Source: Lacisediminihabitans profunda (GTDB taxonomy: Bacteria; Actinomycetota; Actinomycetes; Actinomycetales; Microbacteriaceae). Taken from it: a stretch of 64,000 nucleotides of DNA. Shown in pieces: positions 46,568 to 55,326 of the stretch (position 1 is its first letter; every line of letters starts with the position of its first letter). The notes under the pieces are model-generated. The model was not told the origin of the DNA, made no database searches, and worked only from the letters and a program-made list of their open reading frames with translations. The DNA lies in assembly GCF_008040105.1 (NCBI RefSeq), contig NZ_VRMG01000009.1, positions 124,001-188,000 of the forward strand, given 5' to 3'. The position numbers and the translations under genes are program-made.

Positions 46568-46912
46568 CTACTCGGCGATCCGAGTGGCGAGAGCGGTCGG
46601 GGGCACGATCGCCTTATTGAGTTCGTTCACGTAGAGAGCGTTCAGGTTCAGCTCGGCGGCCATGTAGCCCGCCTGGATCGGGGTGAGCTCGTCCCCTCGA
46701 CCTAAGTCGACGCTCAGGGCCCAGAACGGGTAGGTTGCCGCGCTGATCACGAGGTCGATCCACATCGGCCATTCGACGCTGGTCGGCTCGGGCCAGGATC
46801 TCGACGCTCTGGTGTGAAGGTTCGCTTCGACTGACCCCTCAGCATGGGTGTCAGCGATCCCGTCGCAGCCATCGATCGGGCAGGTGATGCGAGGGCGCTC
46901 GAGTTCGGCCAT
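46568..46912 (-). CDS. Hypothetical protein
   Basis: 114 aa. The N-terminus has CPIDGCDGIADTH (a possible half zinc site), followed by a helical region with WIDLVISAATYPFWAL. Not recognised. The ATG at 46912 overlaps the stop of the upstream gene (ATGA). Last gene of a leftward set starting at 48048. Confidence 0.6.
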   Translation of the reverse strand: MAELERPRITCPIDGCDGIADTHAEGSVEANLHTRASRSWPEPTSVEWPMWIDLVISAATYPFWALSVDLGRGDELTPIQAGYMAAELNLNALYVNELNKAIVPPTALATRIAE

Positions 46913-47343
46913 CACTTCGCCGCCTTGTTGAGGAGCTCGGCCACGTTGAGGGCAGTGATGATCTCCTGAATCATCACGCGCGCCTGGTCGAGTCCGATCG
47001 ATCCTCCGGAACCAACGAAATCGATTTGCCATGAGCCGTCTGCGCTGTCGTCGTCGAGGAGGATGCTCGGCGCACCGGACCACGGCATCGTCACCTCGCT
47101 GTACGACTCGGGACTACCGTCGATTGCGTCAGTGCCGCGAACGGGCGCGTGGGCCTCGCCGACGCCGTTAGCGGCATCGAGCGCATCCGCGGCGGCAAAC
47201 AGGGTGAACGCCGCCCCTCGCGCCGTGTCGGCCGCCTCGATGAGGACTCCGTCCTCGTTTCCGATCCAGAGATTGATGGCTGGCGATCCCGTCGCGCTGT
47301 CATCGATCTCGAAGGTCGCGGGGGTGGTTGATACTATCGACAT
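46912..47343 (-). CDS. Hypothetical acidic protein
   Basis: 143 aa, strongly acidic (DDSATGSPAINLWIGNEDGV; LLDDDSADGSWQIDF), ending in a helix LDQARVMIQEIITALNVAEL. Not recognised. Start ATG 47343; the longer frame upstream has no support. Coupled to the 114-aa gene. Confidence 0.6.
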   Translation of the reverse strand: MSIVSTTPATFEIDDSATGSPAINLWIGNEDGVLIEAADTARGAAFTLFAAADALDAANGVGEAHAPVRGTDAIDGSPESYSEVTMPWSGAPSILLDDDSADGSWQIDFVGSGGSIGLDQARVMIQEIITALNVAELLNKAAK

Positions 47344-47377
47344 GTTTCTATTCCTTTGTGTAGGGATGTGAACTACC

Positions 47378-47407
47378 GCCCTCGACCTGTTGACGCAGGT
47401 CGGGGGC
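47378..47407. terminator. Hairpin in the leftward unknown gene set
   Basis: GCCCTCGACCTG pairs with CAGGTCGGGGGC (one wobble), with TTCTTTCTT following on the plus strand. It lies between the gene ending at 47441 and the gene starting at 47343, so it may split the set into two transcripts or act as an attenuator. T-rich side favours rightward termination. Confidence 0.6.
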
Positions 47408-47440
47408 TTCTTTCTTAGGGCCGGCCGGAGGGCCGAACAA

Positions 47441-47686
47441 TTACCGGGGATTGATATGTCCGCGATCCGGATCTTCATCAAGTTCAGGATCAAACTCGCA
47501 GAGCTTCGCGTAATCAATCAACTCCATCGCGAGCTCAAGGGCTGCAAGGGCCGTCAATGAGACAGTGGTTTCCTTGCGATCGCGTTGGACTGTCTGAAGG
47601 TAGACCACGCGCACCACCTGGCCAGAAACGGATTCAGCACCGACGGCGACATGCGCAACTCCGTCGATGGCTGCGATCGCACTCAC
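47441..47686 (-). CDS. Hypothetical protein
   Basis: 81 aa. Beta-rich N-terminus (VAHVAVGAESVSGQVVRVVY) and a helical acidic C-terminus (LAALELAMELIDYAKLCEFD). Not recognised. ATG overlaps the stop of the upstream gene (4 nt). Confidence 0.58.
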   Translation of the reverse strand: MSAIAAIDGVAHVAVGAESVSGQVVRVVYLQTVQRDRKETTVSLTALAALELAMELIDYAKLCEFDPELDEDPDRGHINPR

Positions 47687-48048
47687 TGCGCTGCACTACC
47701 TGTCGTGTCTGCCGTCGACGCGACCCACATGTCGCCATCCCTGACGAGTCGCATCTTGTTGCCAGGCTCGATCTCGTTCTCAGTGATGAATGACTTCGAC
47801 GTGATGATGCCCTGACTTGGGGCATCTGCGACACGGAAAGCCGCGGGGTCATCCTGACTGGATTCTCGGAGGCCGATCCGCTTCGTTTCCGGGTCCCAGA
47901 GCAGCTGCACGAATTTGGTATCCATGTCGGCCAGCATGCGTTTCGCAGCCGCGTTGAGGATGAGCCGGCCGCCGCTGACCACGCGGAGAGTGGCTATGCC
48001 GCGACCGTCTTGGTTCGAGCGGGTGGGTTCGTGCAATTCGAAGATCAT
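47683..48048 (-). CDS. Hypothetical small beta-rich protein, first of the leftward set
   Basis: 121 aa. Two similar beta-hairpin blocks: RLILNAAAKRMLADMDTKFV then QLLWDPETKRIGLRES, and SKSFITENEIEPGNKMRLVR then DGDMWVAS. The first block has the LNxxAxxxL...vxLxxDPExKRIGL pattern seen in a widespread small family of unknown function, perhaps AbrB-like nucleic-acid binders. A dyad ACACACAGATCGTGTGT at 48063-48079 just upstream is a candidate operator. Confidence 0.6.
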   Translation of the reverse strand: MIFELHEPTRSNQDGRGIATLRVVSGGRLILNAAAKRMLADMDTKFVQLLWDPETKRIGLRESSQDDPAAFRVADAPSQGIITSKSFITENEIEPGNKMRLVRDGDMWVASTADTTGSAAQ

Positions 48049-48265
48049 GAGTTCACACTAATACACACAGATCGTGTGTCAAGCATTTGAATTATGTTTC
48101 TGAATTCTTGGGGCGGGCATGACTCCCCTGATACTTCGGGTGATACTGCCGCCACTGCACATGTGTGCGCTCACGGTCCTTAGATGCCCTTCGGCCCACA
48201 CGATCGCCGCGATGCTTGGCCGCGAATGCACTGCGATGCACCCATGTGCTCGTGTGTCGGGGAGA

Positions 48266-48287
48266 GTTCAAGTCCCCCCTCGCGCAC
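48266..48287 (+). repeat. attR: attR core, 22-bp direct repeat
   Basis: Identical to the tRNA-Leu 3' end at 32540-32561 over 22 bp. The rest of the tRNA is absent here, so this is the attachment copy at the far end of the element. Confidence 0.93.
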
Positions 48288-48351
48288 AACAGGAACAACA
48301 GGGCTCGTTGCGAAACTGAAGTGATTTGGTTGCGGAACTGGTCCGAAAATG

Positions 48352-48379
48352 AAAGGCCACCGGTTTTCCGGTGGCCTTT
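48352..48379. terminator. Strong hairpin terminator outside attR
   Basis: AAAGGCCACCGG, loop TTTT, CCGGTGGCCTTT: a perfect 12-bp stem with A/T-rich flanks on both sides. Being 65 bp outside attR, it was probably the native terminator of the tRNA-Leu transcription unit before insertion of the element. Confidence 0.9.
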
Positions 48380-48790
48380 CGTCGTTGAAGATGCCGTTCT
48401 TGAACGGTGGGTCGCGGTTTTGCACCTGTCTATGCGTGAAGATTCGCCGAAACCGTCAGCATCGTCGCAATGAACTGGTGGGCGGCCAGGCCGCGGGGAC
48501 GACGGGTGGTCGGATCGCCGCCACACGCGAAAGTGCCAATCGCGTTGGTCCCCGGCGTCAATCCGGTGTGTGACCCACATCGGGGCACGTCAACGAGTCA
48601 ATCAGACCGACAGCAGTCCGCTGCAGAAGCTACCTTTCGGCTCGGATTCTTCGGTCGACATCGACAGCCATTGCGTGTGCGCAAAGATTGCGGTACGCCT
48701 TGCGTTTTGCTGGGAGGCGGCCTAGCATTCGAGATCAAAAGGACACGCTTTGCATGCGTGCCCGTACCTGTTCACTAGTGGAGGTGCGGC

Positions 48791-49777
48791 ATGACTGACG
48801 AATCGATCCCCGTCCTATTCCGGGGTTCCCGCTTGAAGAGGCGGGGTGGTCTCTGGGGCGAGTGTCTGGCCGAGTTCCTCGGGACCTTTGTGCTTATCAG
48901 CTTCGGCGACGGTGTTGTAGCGATGGCGGTCGCCGCGCTGCCAGGGTCGGGGCGGACGCAGGGTCCGACAACGTTCTTCCTCGGTACCGGCGACTGGCTG
49001 TTGATCACCTGGGGGTGGGCGTTCGCGGTTGTGTTCGGCGTGTACATCGCTGGCGGTGTCAGCGGCGCCCACCTGAATCCCGCGATCACACTCGCGTTCG
49101 CGATCAGGCGGAAGTTCGCCTGGGTGAAGGTCCTGCCGTATATGGCGTCCCAGCTGATCGGGGCGTTCGCCGGTGCTGCGCTGGTGCTGCTGGTGTACAT
49201 CAGCGCGATCAACGCGTTCGACACGGCGAGCAAGGGGGCGAAGGTGAACGGACACACCCTGGCGTCGTTCTCGATCTTCGCGACCTTCCCCGCGCCGTAC
49301 TTTAACGGCAACATGTGGTGGCCACTGATCGACCAGATCGTGGGAACCATGTTCCTGGTGCTGATTGTGGTCGCTGTCATCGATTTGCGGAATACGGCGG
49401 TGCAATCAAATCTTGGCCCGCTCATCATCGGATTTGCGGTTGCCGCGATCGGGATCTCGTTTGGCGCGAACGCCGGCTACGCCATCAACCCGGCGCGTGA
49501 CCTCGGGCCTCGGCTTCTCGCGTGGATCGCAGGGTGGGGAAACCTCGCGGTGCCAGGAGACGGCACATGGTTCAGTGCCTACATGTGGGTGCCGATCCTT
49601 GGCCCGCTGATCGGCGGCATCATCGGCGTCCTCGTCTACGACCTGTTCATCGGTGACGTGCTGCACGCGCGACAACTGCGTGCTCTGGCCGACGGCGGCG
49701 GACACGCGGCTGAGCGGCAGGAGCCGGTCGATGCCCGCCCGCCGGGCCCGGACACGCCGGAGAGAGCCAGCCGGTGA
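48791..49777 (+). CDS. glpF: Aquaglyceroporin / glycerol uptake facilitator
   Basis: 328 aa. MIP channel with six spans and two NPA loops: SGAHLNPAITLAFAI and AINPARDLGPRLL; the Asp after the second NPA(R) marks glycerol-type channels. The N-terminus GLWGECLAEFLGTFVLISFG is typical. A disordered charged tail of about 40 residues follows. No glpK or glpD is adjacent. RBS GGAGG seven bases before the ATG. Confidence 0.92.
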   Translation: MTDESIPVLFRGSRLKRRGGLWGECLAEFLGTFVLISFGDGVVAMAVAALPGSGRTQGPTTFFLGTGDWLLITWGWAFAVVFGVYIAGGVSGAHLNPAITLAFAIRRKFAWVKVLPYMASQLIGAFAGAALVLLVYISAINAFDTASKGAKVNGHTLASFSIFATFPAPYFNGNMWWPLIDQIVGTMFLVLIVVAVIDLRNTAVQSNLGPLIIGFAVAAIGISFGANAGYAINPARDLGPRLLAWIAGWGNLAVPGDGTWFSAYMWVPILGPLIGGIIGVLVYDLFIGDVLHARQLRALADGGGHAAERQEPVDARPPGPDTPERASR

Positions 49778-49898
49778 CGGACGCACTCGCTGGCCCTACG
49801 GGGCCTCGGCAGGTGTTTCGTGGCCCGGCCCCAGACCTCTGGACATAGAGCGTTGGGTGTCGGGCGAACGACGGCACTCGATAGTGCGCCGCCTCGTG

Positions 49899-50927
49899 TC
49901 ACCCCTGCGGGACCTCCGCAATGGAACGTCGTCTCACTACCGGCATGGGAATGAGCACCTGCCCCGCGTCCTGACCGGACAGCAGCAGTTCCACTGCGCG
50001 TCGCCCCATCTCTTCGTGAGGAAGCCCGACCGTGGTGAGCCCGGGTCGAAGGTACGCCGCCAGTTCGTCATTGTCGAACGAGACGATCGACACATCATCG
50101 GGGACCGAGAGCCCTGCCTCGCCCAGAGCCTGGTAGGCGCCAAAGGCGATCCGGTCGTTCATACACACCAGCGCGCGCACGTCGTTGCCTCGTTCGAGCA
50201 GGGCCTTCGTCGAGCGGTATCCGTCTTCCGGCTCCCAGAGCCAGATTGATTCCTCGGCGAAGAATTCAAGGTCATTCGCGGCCATCGCGCTGCGAATTCC
50301 CGCGACGCGCCTGGCCACGGTTGCGGAGCGAAAGACTTCACGCTCGACCTCATCGTTCTGCCCGATGAGGGCAATCCCAGATCGATGTCCGGCATCGACG
50401 AGCAGTTGAACGGCGCTGCGCCCGCCTTCCTCCTCATCGGGGAGGACCGAGGTGTGATAGCGCGCGTTCGTCGCGTTCAACATGACGACCGAGGTGCCAG
50501 CGGGGAGATCCGGGATGAAAAGTTCGCGCGCGCGCATCGTCGCGAAGATTATGCCGTCAACCTGGCGATCGAGCACGGCAGCGATCGCCTCTGCCTCCCG
50601 GGCGGGCTCGCCGCCAGTTTCCAGCACGAGCATCACATGGCCGGCCTCTTCCGCTGCCTCTAGCGCGCCCTTGATGAGCCCGGACGCGAATCGGGTCGTC
50701 GCCACGACGTCCGAGATGAAGCCAATCGTGAGGGTCTTGTCGGTGCGCAAGCCGCGAGCGGCCACGTTGGGGCGGTAGCCGAGCTGTTGGGCCGCGGCGT
50801 TCACCCGGTCGTGGGCATCTTGCGACAGCCTGGTGTCGGGCCGCCCGTTGAGAATCATCGAAGCTGCAGTTTGCGACAGCCCCGCGAGGCGCGCGACATC
50901 CGCCAAGGTCACCCGCTTGGCCGCCAT
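49899..50927 (-). CDS. LacI-family transcriptional repressor
   Basis: 342 aa. The N-terminal HTH is VTLADVARLAGLSQTAASMI with hinge-helix NVAARGLRT, followed by a periplasmic-binding-protein-type sensor (DKTLTIGFISDVVATTRFAS to VPDDVSIVSFDNDELAAYL). Divergent from the ABC sugar-importer operon, across a gap with two TAAA-based operator dyads that it very likely binds. The ligand is unknown. Confidence 0.92.
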   Translation of the reverse strand: MAAKRVTLADVARLAGLSQTAASMILNGRPDTRLSQDAHDRVNAAAQQLGYRPNVAARGLRTDKTLTIGFISDVVATTRFASGLIKGALEAAEEAGHVMLVLETGGEPAREAEAIAAVLDRQVDGIIFATMRARELFIPDLPAGTSVVMLNATNARYHTSVLPDEEEGGRSAVQLLVDAGHRSGIALIGQNDEVEREVFRSATVARRVAGIRSAMAANDLEFFAEESIWLWEPEDGYRSTKALLERGNDVRALVCMNDRIAFGAYQALGEAGLSVPDDVSIVSFDNDELAAYLRPGLTTVGLPHEEMGRRAVELLLSGQDAGQVLIPMPVVRRRSIAEVPQG

Positions 50928-51020
50928 TGGCCCCCTCTTTCTGTGCGACGGTAGCCACCGCGCTGATCGTCTGCCTGCCCGGTGACCTACTAGAGAACGA
51001 TTCCGCCCGTTAGCGATAAT

Positions 51021-51125
51021 GCTAAACCGTTTAAGCGTTCGCAGTTACCCAGTGCAGGATCCATAACAAAACTTGACAAGCAGGGACCGTTGGGGAGAGC
51101 ATACAGTTGCTAAACCCATTTAGCA
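51021..51125. promoter_or_regulatory. LacI-type operators and promoter of sugar ABC operon
   Basis: Two related dyads: GCTAAACCGTTTAAGC at 51021-51036 and TGCTAAACCCATTTAGCA at 51108-51125 (perfect 7-bp arms, 4-bp spacer), centres about 88 bp apart, which would allow looping. TTGACA at 51073-51078 is a good -35; the downstream operator would cover the start region. Repressor: the divergent LacI protein. Confidence 0.82.
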
Positions 51126-51193
51126 CGCCACGTTCTCCCTCCGGGAAGTTGGCACAGCATCCCTGCATCAACAGACGACAAAGGAGTCAACCT

Positions 51194-52540
51194 ATGAGCA
51201 CATTCATTCGCGCCCCGCGCGCAGTCGTGCTAGCGGCCGCCGCGGCGGTGACGCTGCTCGCACTGGCGGGCTGCGCTCCAGGAAGTTCAAACGCCTCCCA
51301 GGGTCAGAGTGGGAGCGTCAGTACTGCGCTCACGACGAAGAAGGTCACACTCAAGATTCAGGACGAGACGGGCTTCCCCGTCACGTCGAATCTGGCGGCG
51401 GAGTTCACGAAGCAGCATCCCAACGTGAAGTTCAAGATCGTGCGCGACAGTTTCCAGAACCTGTTGGCGAACTCGCCCCGACTCATGGCAAGCGCCGACG
51501 CCCCCGACCTCATCCGGCTCTCGACCCTGGGTTCGACGGTGAAGGACGGCCTGGTGACGAATCTCGATCCGTATTTCAAAGCGTATGGATGGGACAAGTT
51601 CTCTGCCGGGCAGCTGGCCTCCGCCCGGATGACCACGGCCGGGGTGCGAGGCGAGGGTTCCCTTTGGCAGTTCGGCCTCGGCTATAGCGTGACCGGTATC
51701 TACATGAACCAGAAGCTCGCGGATAAGGTCGGAATCACCTCCGTGCCTGCCACCATCGACGAGCTCGAGGCCGACCTGCAGAAGGCGAAGACCGCGGGGG
51801 TGCTCCCCGTGCAGACCGGCATGCAGGATGGCGTCGGGACCTTCGTGCTGCAGGCGTTGATCAATCAGTACGGCGACAAGGCGAAACTCATCGACTGGAT
51901 GTTCAACAAGCCCGGCGCCACGTTCGACACTCCGGCCTCGCTCAAGGGCGCGACCAAATTCCAGGACTGGGCGACCAAGGGCTACCTGCCGACCGACGTC
52001 AACGCCATCAACTACACGACGATGGTGGCGAACTTCACGGCCGGTCAAGGGCTCTTCATGTGGGACGGTAACTGGGATGCTGCCAACGTGCAGAAGGCCC
52101 TCGGCAAGGGCGGTGCACAGTTCTTCCTGATGCCGCCGACAACCAAGGGTGGCAAGTACGTGGCCATGGGTGCCGGCAACACATTCGCCATTCCGTCGAA
52201 ATCGAAGAATCACGACACCACGGCGTACTTCCTCAACTGGATCGCGACCAACAGCAAAGCACGGCAGATCGTGGTCGACATCACCGGCGCCTCACCGGGC
52301 GGCGACCCGGCCCAGAAGCTGCCGACGGTGGAAAAGGGTTCGCTAATCGAGACCGCGCTCGCGATGTCGGCCTCCGTCGGAAAGGACGACGGATTCACTG
52401 ACTTCATCGCCAACACGACGTCGGGCATCTACCAGGGCGCCTTGCAGCCGGACGAGCAGCTCCTACTCACGGACAAGATCACTCCGGACGCGTTCACGAA
52501 GGCAATTCAGGCCTTCTACGAGAAGGACCTGGCGGGCTAG
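51194..52540 (+). CDS. Sugar ABC transporter substrate-binding lipoprotein
   Basis: 448 aa. Lipoprotein signal: basic N-terminus, hydrophobic stretch and lipobox LALAGC with Cys27. Then a family-1 extracellular solute-binding domain (VTLKIQDETGFPVTSNLAAE, WDGNWDAANVQKALG, NTFAIPSKSKNHDTTAYFLN). The start at 51194 follows AAAGGAGTC; the longer upstream frame runs through the operator. First gene of an operon with two permeases and a glycosidase. Oligosaccharide specificity cannot be told. Confidence 0.93.
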   Translation: MSTFIRAPRAVVLAAAAAVTLLALAGCAPGSSNASQGQSGSVSTALTTKKVTLKIQDETGFPVTSNLAAEFTKQHPNVKFKIVRDSFQNLLANSPRLMASADAPDLIRLSTLGSTVKDGLVTNLDPYFKAYGWDKFSAGQLASARMTTAGVRGEGSLWQFGLGYSVTGIYMNQKLADKVGITSVPATIDELEADLQKAKTAGVLPVQTGMQDGVGTFVLQALINQYGDKAKLIDWMFNKPGATFDTPASLKGATKFQDWATKGYLPTDVNAINYTTMVANFTAGQGLFMWDGNWDAANVQKALGKGGAQFFLMPPTTKGGKYVAMGAGNTFAIPSKSKNHDTTAYFLNWIATNSKARQIVVDITGASPGGDPAQKLPTVEKGSLIETALAMSASVGKDDGFTDFIANTTSGIYQGALQPDEQLLLTDKITPDAFTKAIQAFYEKDLAG

Positions 52541-53454
52541 TGACTCTCGCCAGACCGCGCCGCGCTACCCGGGGGACCTCTCGGGTGGCGCGGCGCGCGC
52601 TACTGACCGGTTGGCTGTTCTTGCTCCCGGCAGTTGTCGCCTATTGCCTCTTTGTGCTCTACCCGTTGCTGACGGCCGTGCAGTACTCGTTCTACAAATG
52701 GAACGGCATCGGGGCCTCCACCTGGGTCGGCTTGTACAACTACCTGCAGATCTTCACTGACCCGACGCTCCTCGCCCCCATCGGGAATGCATTAGTACTC
52801 ATCATCTATTTCACGATCATTCCGGTCGTCAGCGGCCTCATCCTCGCCACGTTGATCCGAAACATGCGGCAGAACGCGTTCTCGAGTGCCGCTCGCACCA
52901 TCCTCTTTCTTCCCCAGATCGTTCCTCTGGTGGCGGCGGGAATCGCTTGGTCATGGATGTATGCACAAACCGGAACCATCAACTCGATCCTCAACACGGT
53001 GGGCCTCGGCTTCCTGTCCCGCTCGTGGCTCGCCGACTTCGGCACGGCCCTGCCGGCAGTTGGCCTCATCGGCTCGTGGGTTCTCACCGGACTGTGCACG
53101 GTCTTGCTGCTGACCGGCATGGGAAAGATCGATCCGTCGCTCTACGAAGCGGCACGGATTGACGGAGCCGGATGGTTTCGAATGTTCGGCGCAGTCACCC
53201 TGCCCGGCGTTCGCCAGGAGATCGTCGTTCTGGTGACGATCACGATCATCTCAGCGCTGAGCAGCTTCGACATCATTTACACGACAACCAAGGGCGGACC
53301 AGGCACGACCACGCTCGTTCCCGGCATTTCCATCTTCCGACTCGCGTTCGTGCAGGGCCAGGTGGGGCTCGCGTCGGCGCTGGGAATCGTTCTGCTCATT
53401 CTCGTCCTCGCGGTCGTCCTCCCCGTTCAGCGAATAGCCCGAGAGAGGGACTGA
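52540..53454 (+). CDS. Sugar ABC transporter permease (MalF-type)
   Basis: 304 aa, GTG start overlapping the preceding TAG by 1 nt. Six spans beginning LFLLPAVVAYCLFVLYPLLTA, with the EAA loop YEAARIDGAGWFRMFGAVTLPG that docks the ATPase. Pairs with the next gene as a heterodimeric channel. Confidence 0.93.
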   Translation: MTLARPRRATRGTSRVARRALLTGWLFLLPAVVAYCLFVLYPLLTAVQYSFYKWNGIGASTWVGLYNYLQIFTDPTLLAPIGNALVLIIYFTIIPVVSGLILATLIRNMRQNAFSSAARTILFLPQIVPLVAAGIAWSWMYAQTGTINSILNTVGLGFLSRSWLADFGTALPAVGLIGSWVLTGLCTVLLLTGMGKIDPSLYEAARIDGAGWFRMFGAVTLPGVRQEIVVLVTITIISALSSFDIIYTTTKGGPGTTTLVPGISIFRLAFVQGQVGLASALGIVLLILVLAVVLPVQRIARERD

Positions 53455-54278
53455 TGGTTACCAGCAAATCCGAGGTCCTTGTGGGACGCATCATCTTGAT
53501 CGTCGTCCTCGTCCTCACGCTACTGCCCCTCCTCGGCATGCTTTCCGCAGCGCTTCAATCACCGGATCGGCTCCCAACGGGCCTCGCCTGGCCGACCAAC
53601 CCTCACTGGGAGAACTTCGTCACCGCCTTCACCGTGGGCCACGTCTGGGTCTTGCTGGGATCGAGCCTTCTGATCGTGGTCGTCGTGGTTCCGGTCAGCT
53701 TGCTTTTCGCAACGCTCGCCGGCTACGCCCTGGGCAATCTTCGAGTTCGCGGCGGGCGGGTTGTGCTTGTCGCGATGGTGCTCGGATTGACGATCCCCTT
53801 CGAGGCGATCATCATTCCGCTCTACTACCAGATCACGTCATACGGCCTGCTGAACACTCAGTGGGCGATCATTCTTCCCCTGATCGGGCTCTACATGCCA
53901 TTCGGCGTGTTTTGGATGCGCGCCCACTTCATCGGCGTTCCCCGCGAATTGTCTGAGGCGGCCCGGGTTGATGGGGCAGGAGTTCTGCAGGAGTTCCGAC
54001 GCATCCAAATCCCGCTTGCACGACCGGCCCTGTCCGCGCTTGGGATCCTGCTCTTCCTCTGGACCTGGAACCAGTTTCTCTTGCCGCTGGTTCTCGTCGA
54101 CGATCCGGACAAGCGCACCATGGCGGGAGCCTTGGGGGCGTTCCAGGGGCAATACATCGACGCCCTGCCGCTGCTGTTCGCAGCGGCGCTGATCGTGATG
54201 TTGCCGACGATCATCATCTACGTGATCTTCCAGCGCCAGTTCATCGGAGCACTGCTGCAGGGTGCCGTCAAAGGCTAG
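53454..54278 (+). CDS. Sugar ABC transporter permease (MalG-type)
   Basis: 274 aa. ATG 53454 overlaps the preceding TGA. Six spans (GRIILIVVLVLTLLPLLGML to IVMLPTIIIYVIFQRQFIGA), EAA loop LSEAARVDGAGVLQEFRRIQ, C-terminus LLQGAVKG. No ATPase gene follows, so the importer must use a shared MsmK/MsiK-type ATPase encoded elsewhere, as is usual for actinobacterial CUT1 systems. Confidence 0.93.
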   Translation: MVTSKSEVLVGRIILIVVLVLTLLPLLGMLSAALQSPDRLPTGLAWPTNPHWENFVTAFTVGHVWVLLGSSLLIVVVVVPVSLLFATLAGYALGNLRVRGGRVVLVAMVLGLTIPFEAIIIPLYYQITSYGLLNTQWAIILPLIGLYMPFGVFWMRAHFIGVPRELSEAARVDGAGVLQEFRRIQIPLARPALSALGILLFLWTWNQFLLPLVLVDDPDKRTMAGALGAFQGQYIDALPLLFAAALIVMLPTIIIYVIFQRQFIGALLQGAVKG

Positions 54279-54348
54279 GCACCGGCAGCGGCAGCGTCCG
54301 TCAGATACGAGGCCTGCATTCTCAATCACACGACCCGAGAAGGACGGC

Positions 54349-55326
54349 ATGACATTTTCGTTGGAACATCATTGGGTGTGGGACTTCTGGCTCGCCGACG
54401 ACGGCGAGCGGTTCCACATGTACTACCTTCATGCACCCAAGTCGCTCGGTGACCAGCAATTGCGTCACCGTAACGCCCAGATCGGTCACGCCACGTCGCT
54501 CGACCTGGCGACCTGGACCGACCACGGCGTGGTGATTCGGGCAGGCGGGCCCGGGGAGTTCGACGAGACGGCGACGTGGACCGGAAGCGTCGTCCATGGC
54601 CCCGACGGCGTCTGGCGCATGTTCTATACGGGCGCTCGATTCCTCTCAGAGACTTCCAACGCGAACGTGGAGACCGTCGGCGTCGCCACCTCTGCCGATC
54701 TGCACACCTGGGTGAAGTCTCCTGGCCCGATCGCCAAGGCAGACCCGCGCTGGTACGAGACCCTTGGCACGTCCGACTGGCCCGAAGAGGCCTGGCGGGA
54801 CCCGTGGGTGTTCGCCGATCCGAACGGGGACGGCTGGCACATGCTCGTCACGGCACGCGCGAATCGCGGCGACGTCGATGAGCGCGGCGTAGTCGGTCAC
54901 GCCACATCGTCGGACCTGGAGCGGTGGGAGGTCCAACCGCCGATGAGCGAGCCCGGGGCGGGGTTCGCACACCTCGAGGTTCCCCAGATCGCGACCGTCG
55001 ACGACCGCCTCCTTCTTCTCTTTTCCTGCGACAGCGGCGCACTCTCCAGTGTGCGCAGGAAGAAGGGTGACACGGGCGGCATTTGGGCGCTGGCGCCCGA
55101 TTCGCTTCTGGGGCCATACGCGGTGGGACGCGCCGAACTCATAGCACCGGAGTCGCTCTACAGCGGGCGAGTCATTCGGGACCGTCACGGTGAGTGGGTT
55201 CTGCTCGCCTTCGAGAACACCTCTGAAGGCGGCGACTTCGTCGGAACACTCGGGGATCCCCTCCGTTTTGCGTGGCGAAACGGCGGCCCGTCCATCCAAC
55301 TCGCAGCAAAGGCAGGCACCTCGTGA
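54349..55326 (+). CDS. Beta-propeller glycoside hydrolase (GH43/GH32/GH68 superfamily)
   Basis: 325 aa, no signal peptide, so intracellular. Five-bladed propeller pattern with WVWDFWLADDGERFHMYY (nucleophile/base Asp), TWTGSVVHGPDGVWRMFYTG, EEAWRDPWVFADPNGDGWHM (RDP motif) and FAHLEVPQIATVDDRLLLLF (Glu). It lacks the WMNDPNG of true GH32. Likely acts on the oligosaccharide taken up by the adjoining transporter; the linkage is not predictable. Stop overlaps the next GTG. Confidence 0.82.
   Translation: MTFSLEHHWVWDFWLADDGERFHMYYLHAPKSLGDQQLRHRNAQIGHATSLDLATWTDHGVVIRAGGPGEFDETATWTGSVVHGPDGVWRMFYTGARFLSETSNANVETVGVATSADLHTWVKSPGPIAKADPRWYETLGTSDWPEEAWRDPWVFADPNGDGWHMLVTARANRGDVDERGVVGHATSSDLERWEVQPPMSEPGAGFAHLEVPQIATVDDRLLLLFSCDSGALSSVRRKKGDTGGIWALAPDSLLGPYAVGRAELIAPESLYSGRVIRDRHGEWVLLAFENTSEGGDFVGTLGDPLRFAWRNGGPSIQLAAKAGTS

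Larger units (their letters stand above)
32540..48287. mobile_element. 15.7-kb integrated element in tRNA-Leu (phage-satellite-like)
   Basis: Bounded by a 22-bp direct repeat (attL 32540-32561, attR 48266-48287), with one copy being the tRNA-Leu 3' end; unit length is 15,726 bp. A tyrosine integrase sits beside attL. Contents in order: integrase, divergent regulators, replication organiser, several small unknowns, tail-fibre-like protein, leftward cargo (NYN, membrane protein, DUF3800, Ntn hydrolase), HTH protein, second recombinase, four unknowns. I find no terminase, portal, capsid, tape measure, lysin, relaxase or conjugation gene. A satellite or degenerate prophage is the best reading. 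Confidence 0.9.
48049..48790. other. 742-bp gap: promoter/operator, arm sites, attR and terminator
   Basis: No gene supported. From left: the ACACACAGATCGTGTGT near-dyad at 48063-48079; paired TGATAC repeats at 48129-48134 and 48141-48146; the attR core at 48266-48287; a strong terminator at 48352-48379. The right part (48380-48790) is ordinary high-GC sequence with no feature beyond the presumed promoter of the aquaglyceroporin gene. Confidence 0.6.

Noticed and set aside
32540-48287. Complete prophage
   Set aside because: No terminase, portal, capsid, tape measure, lysin or holin candidate among the ORFs.
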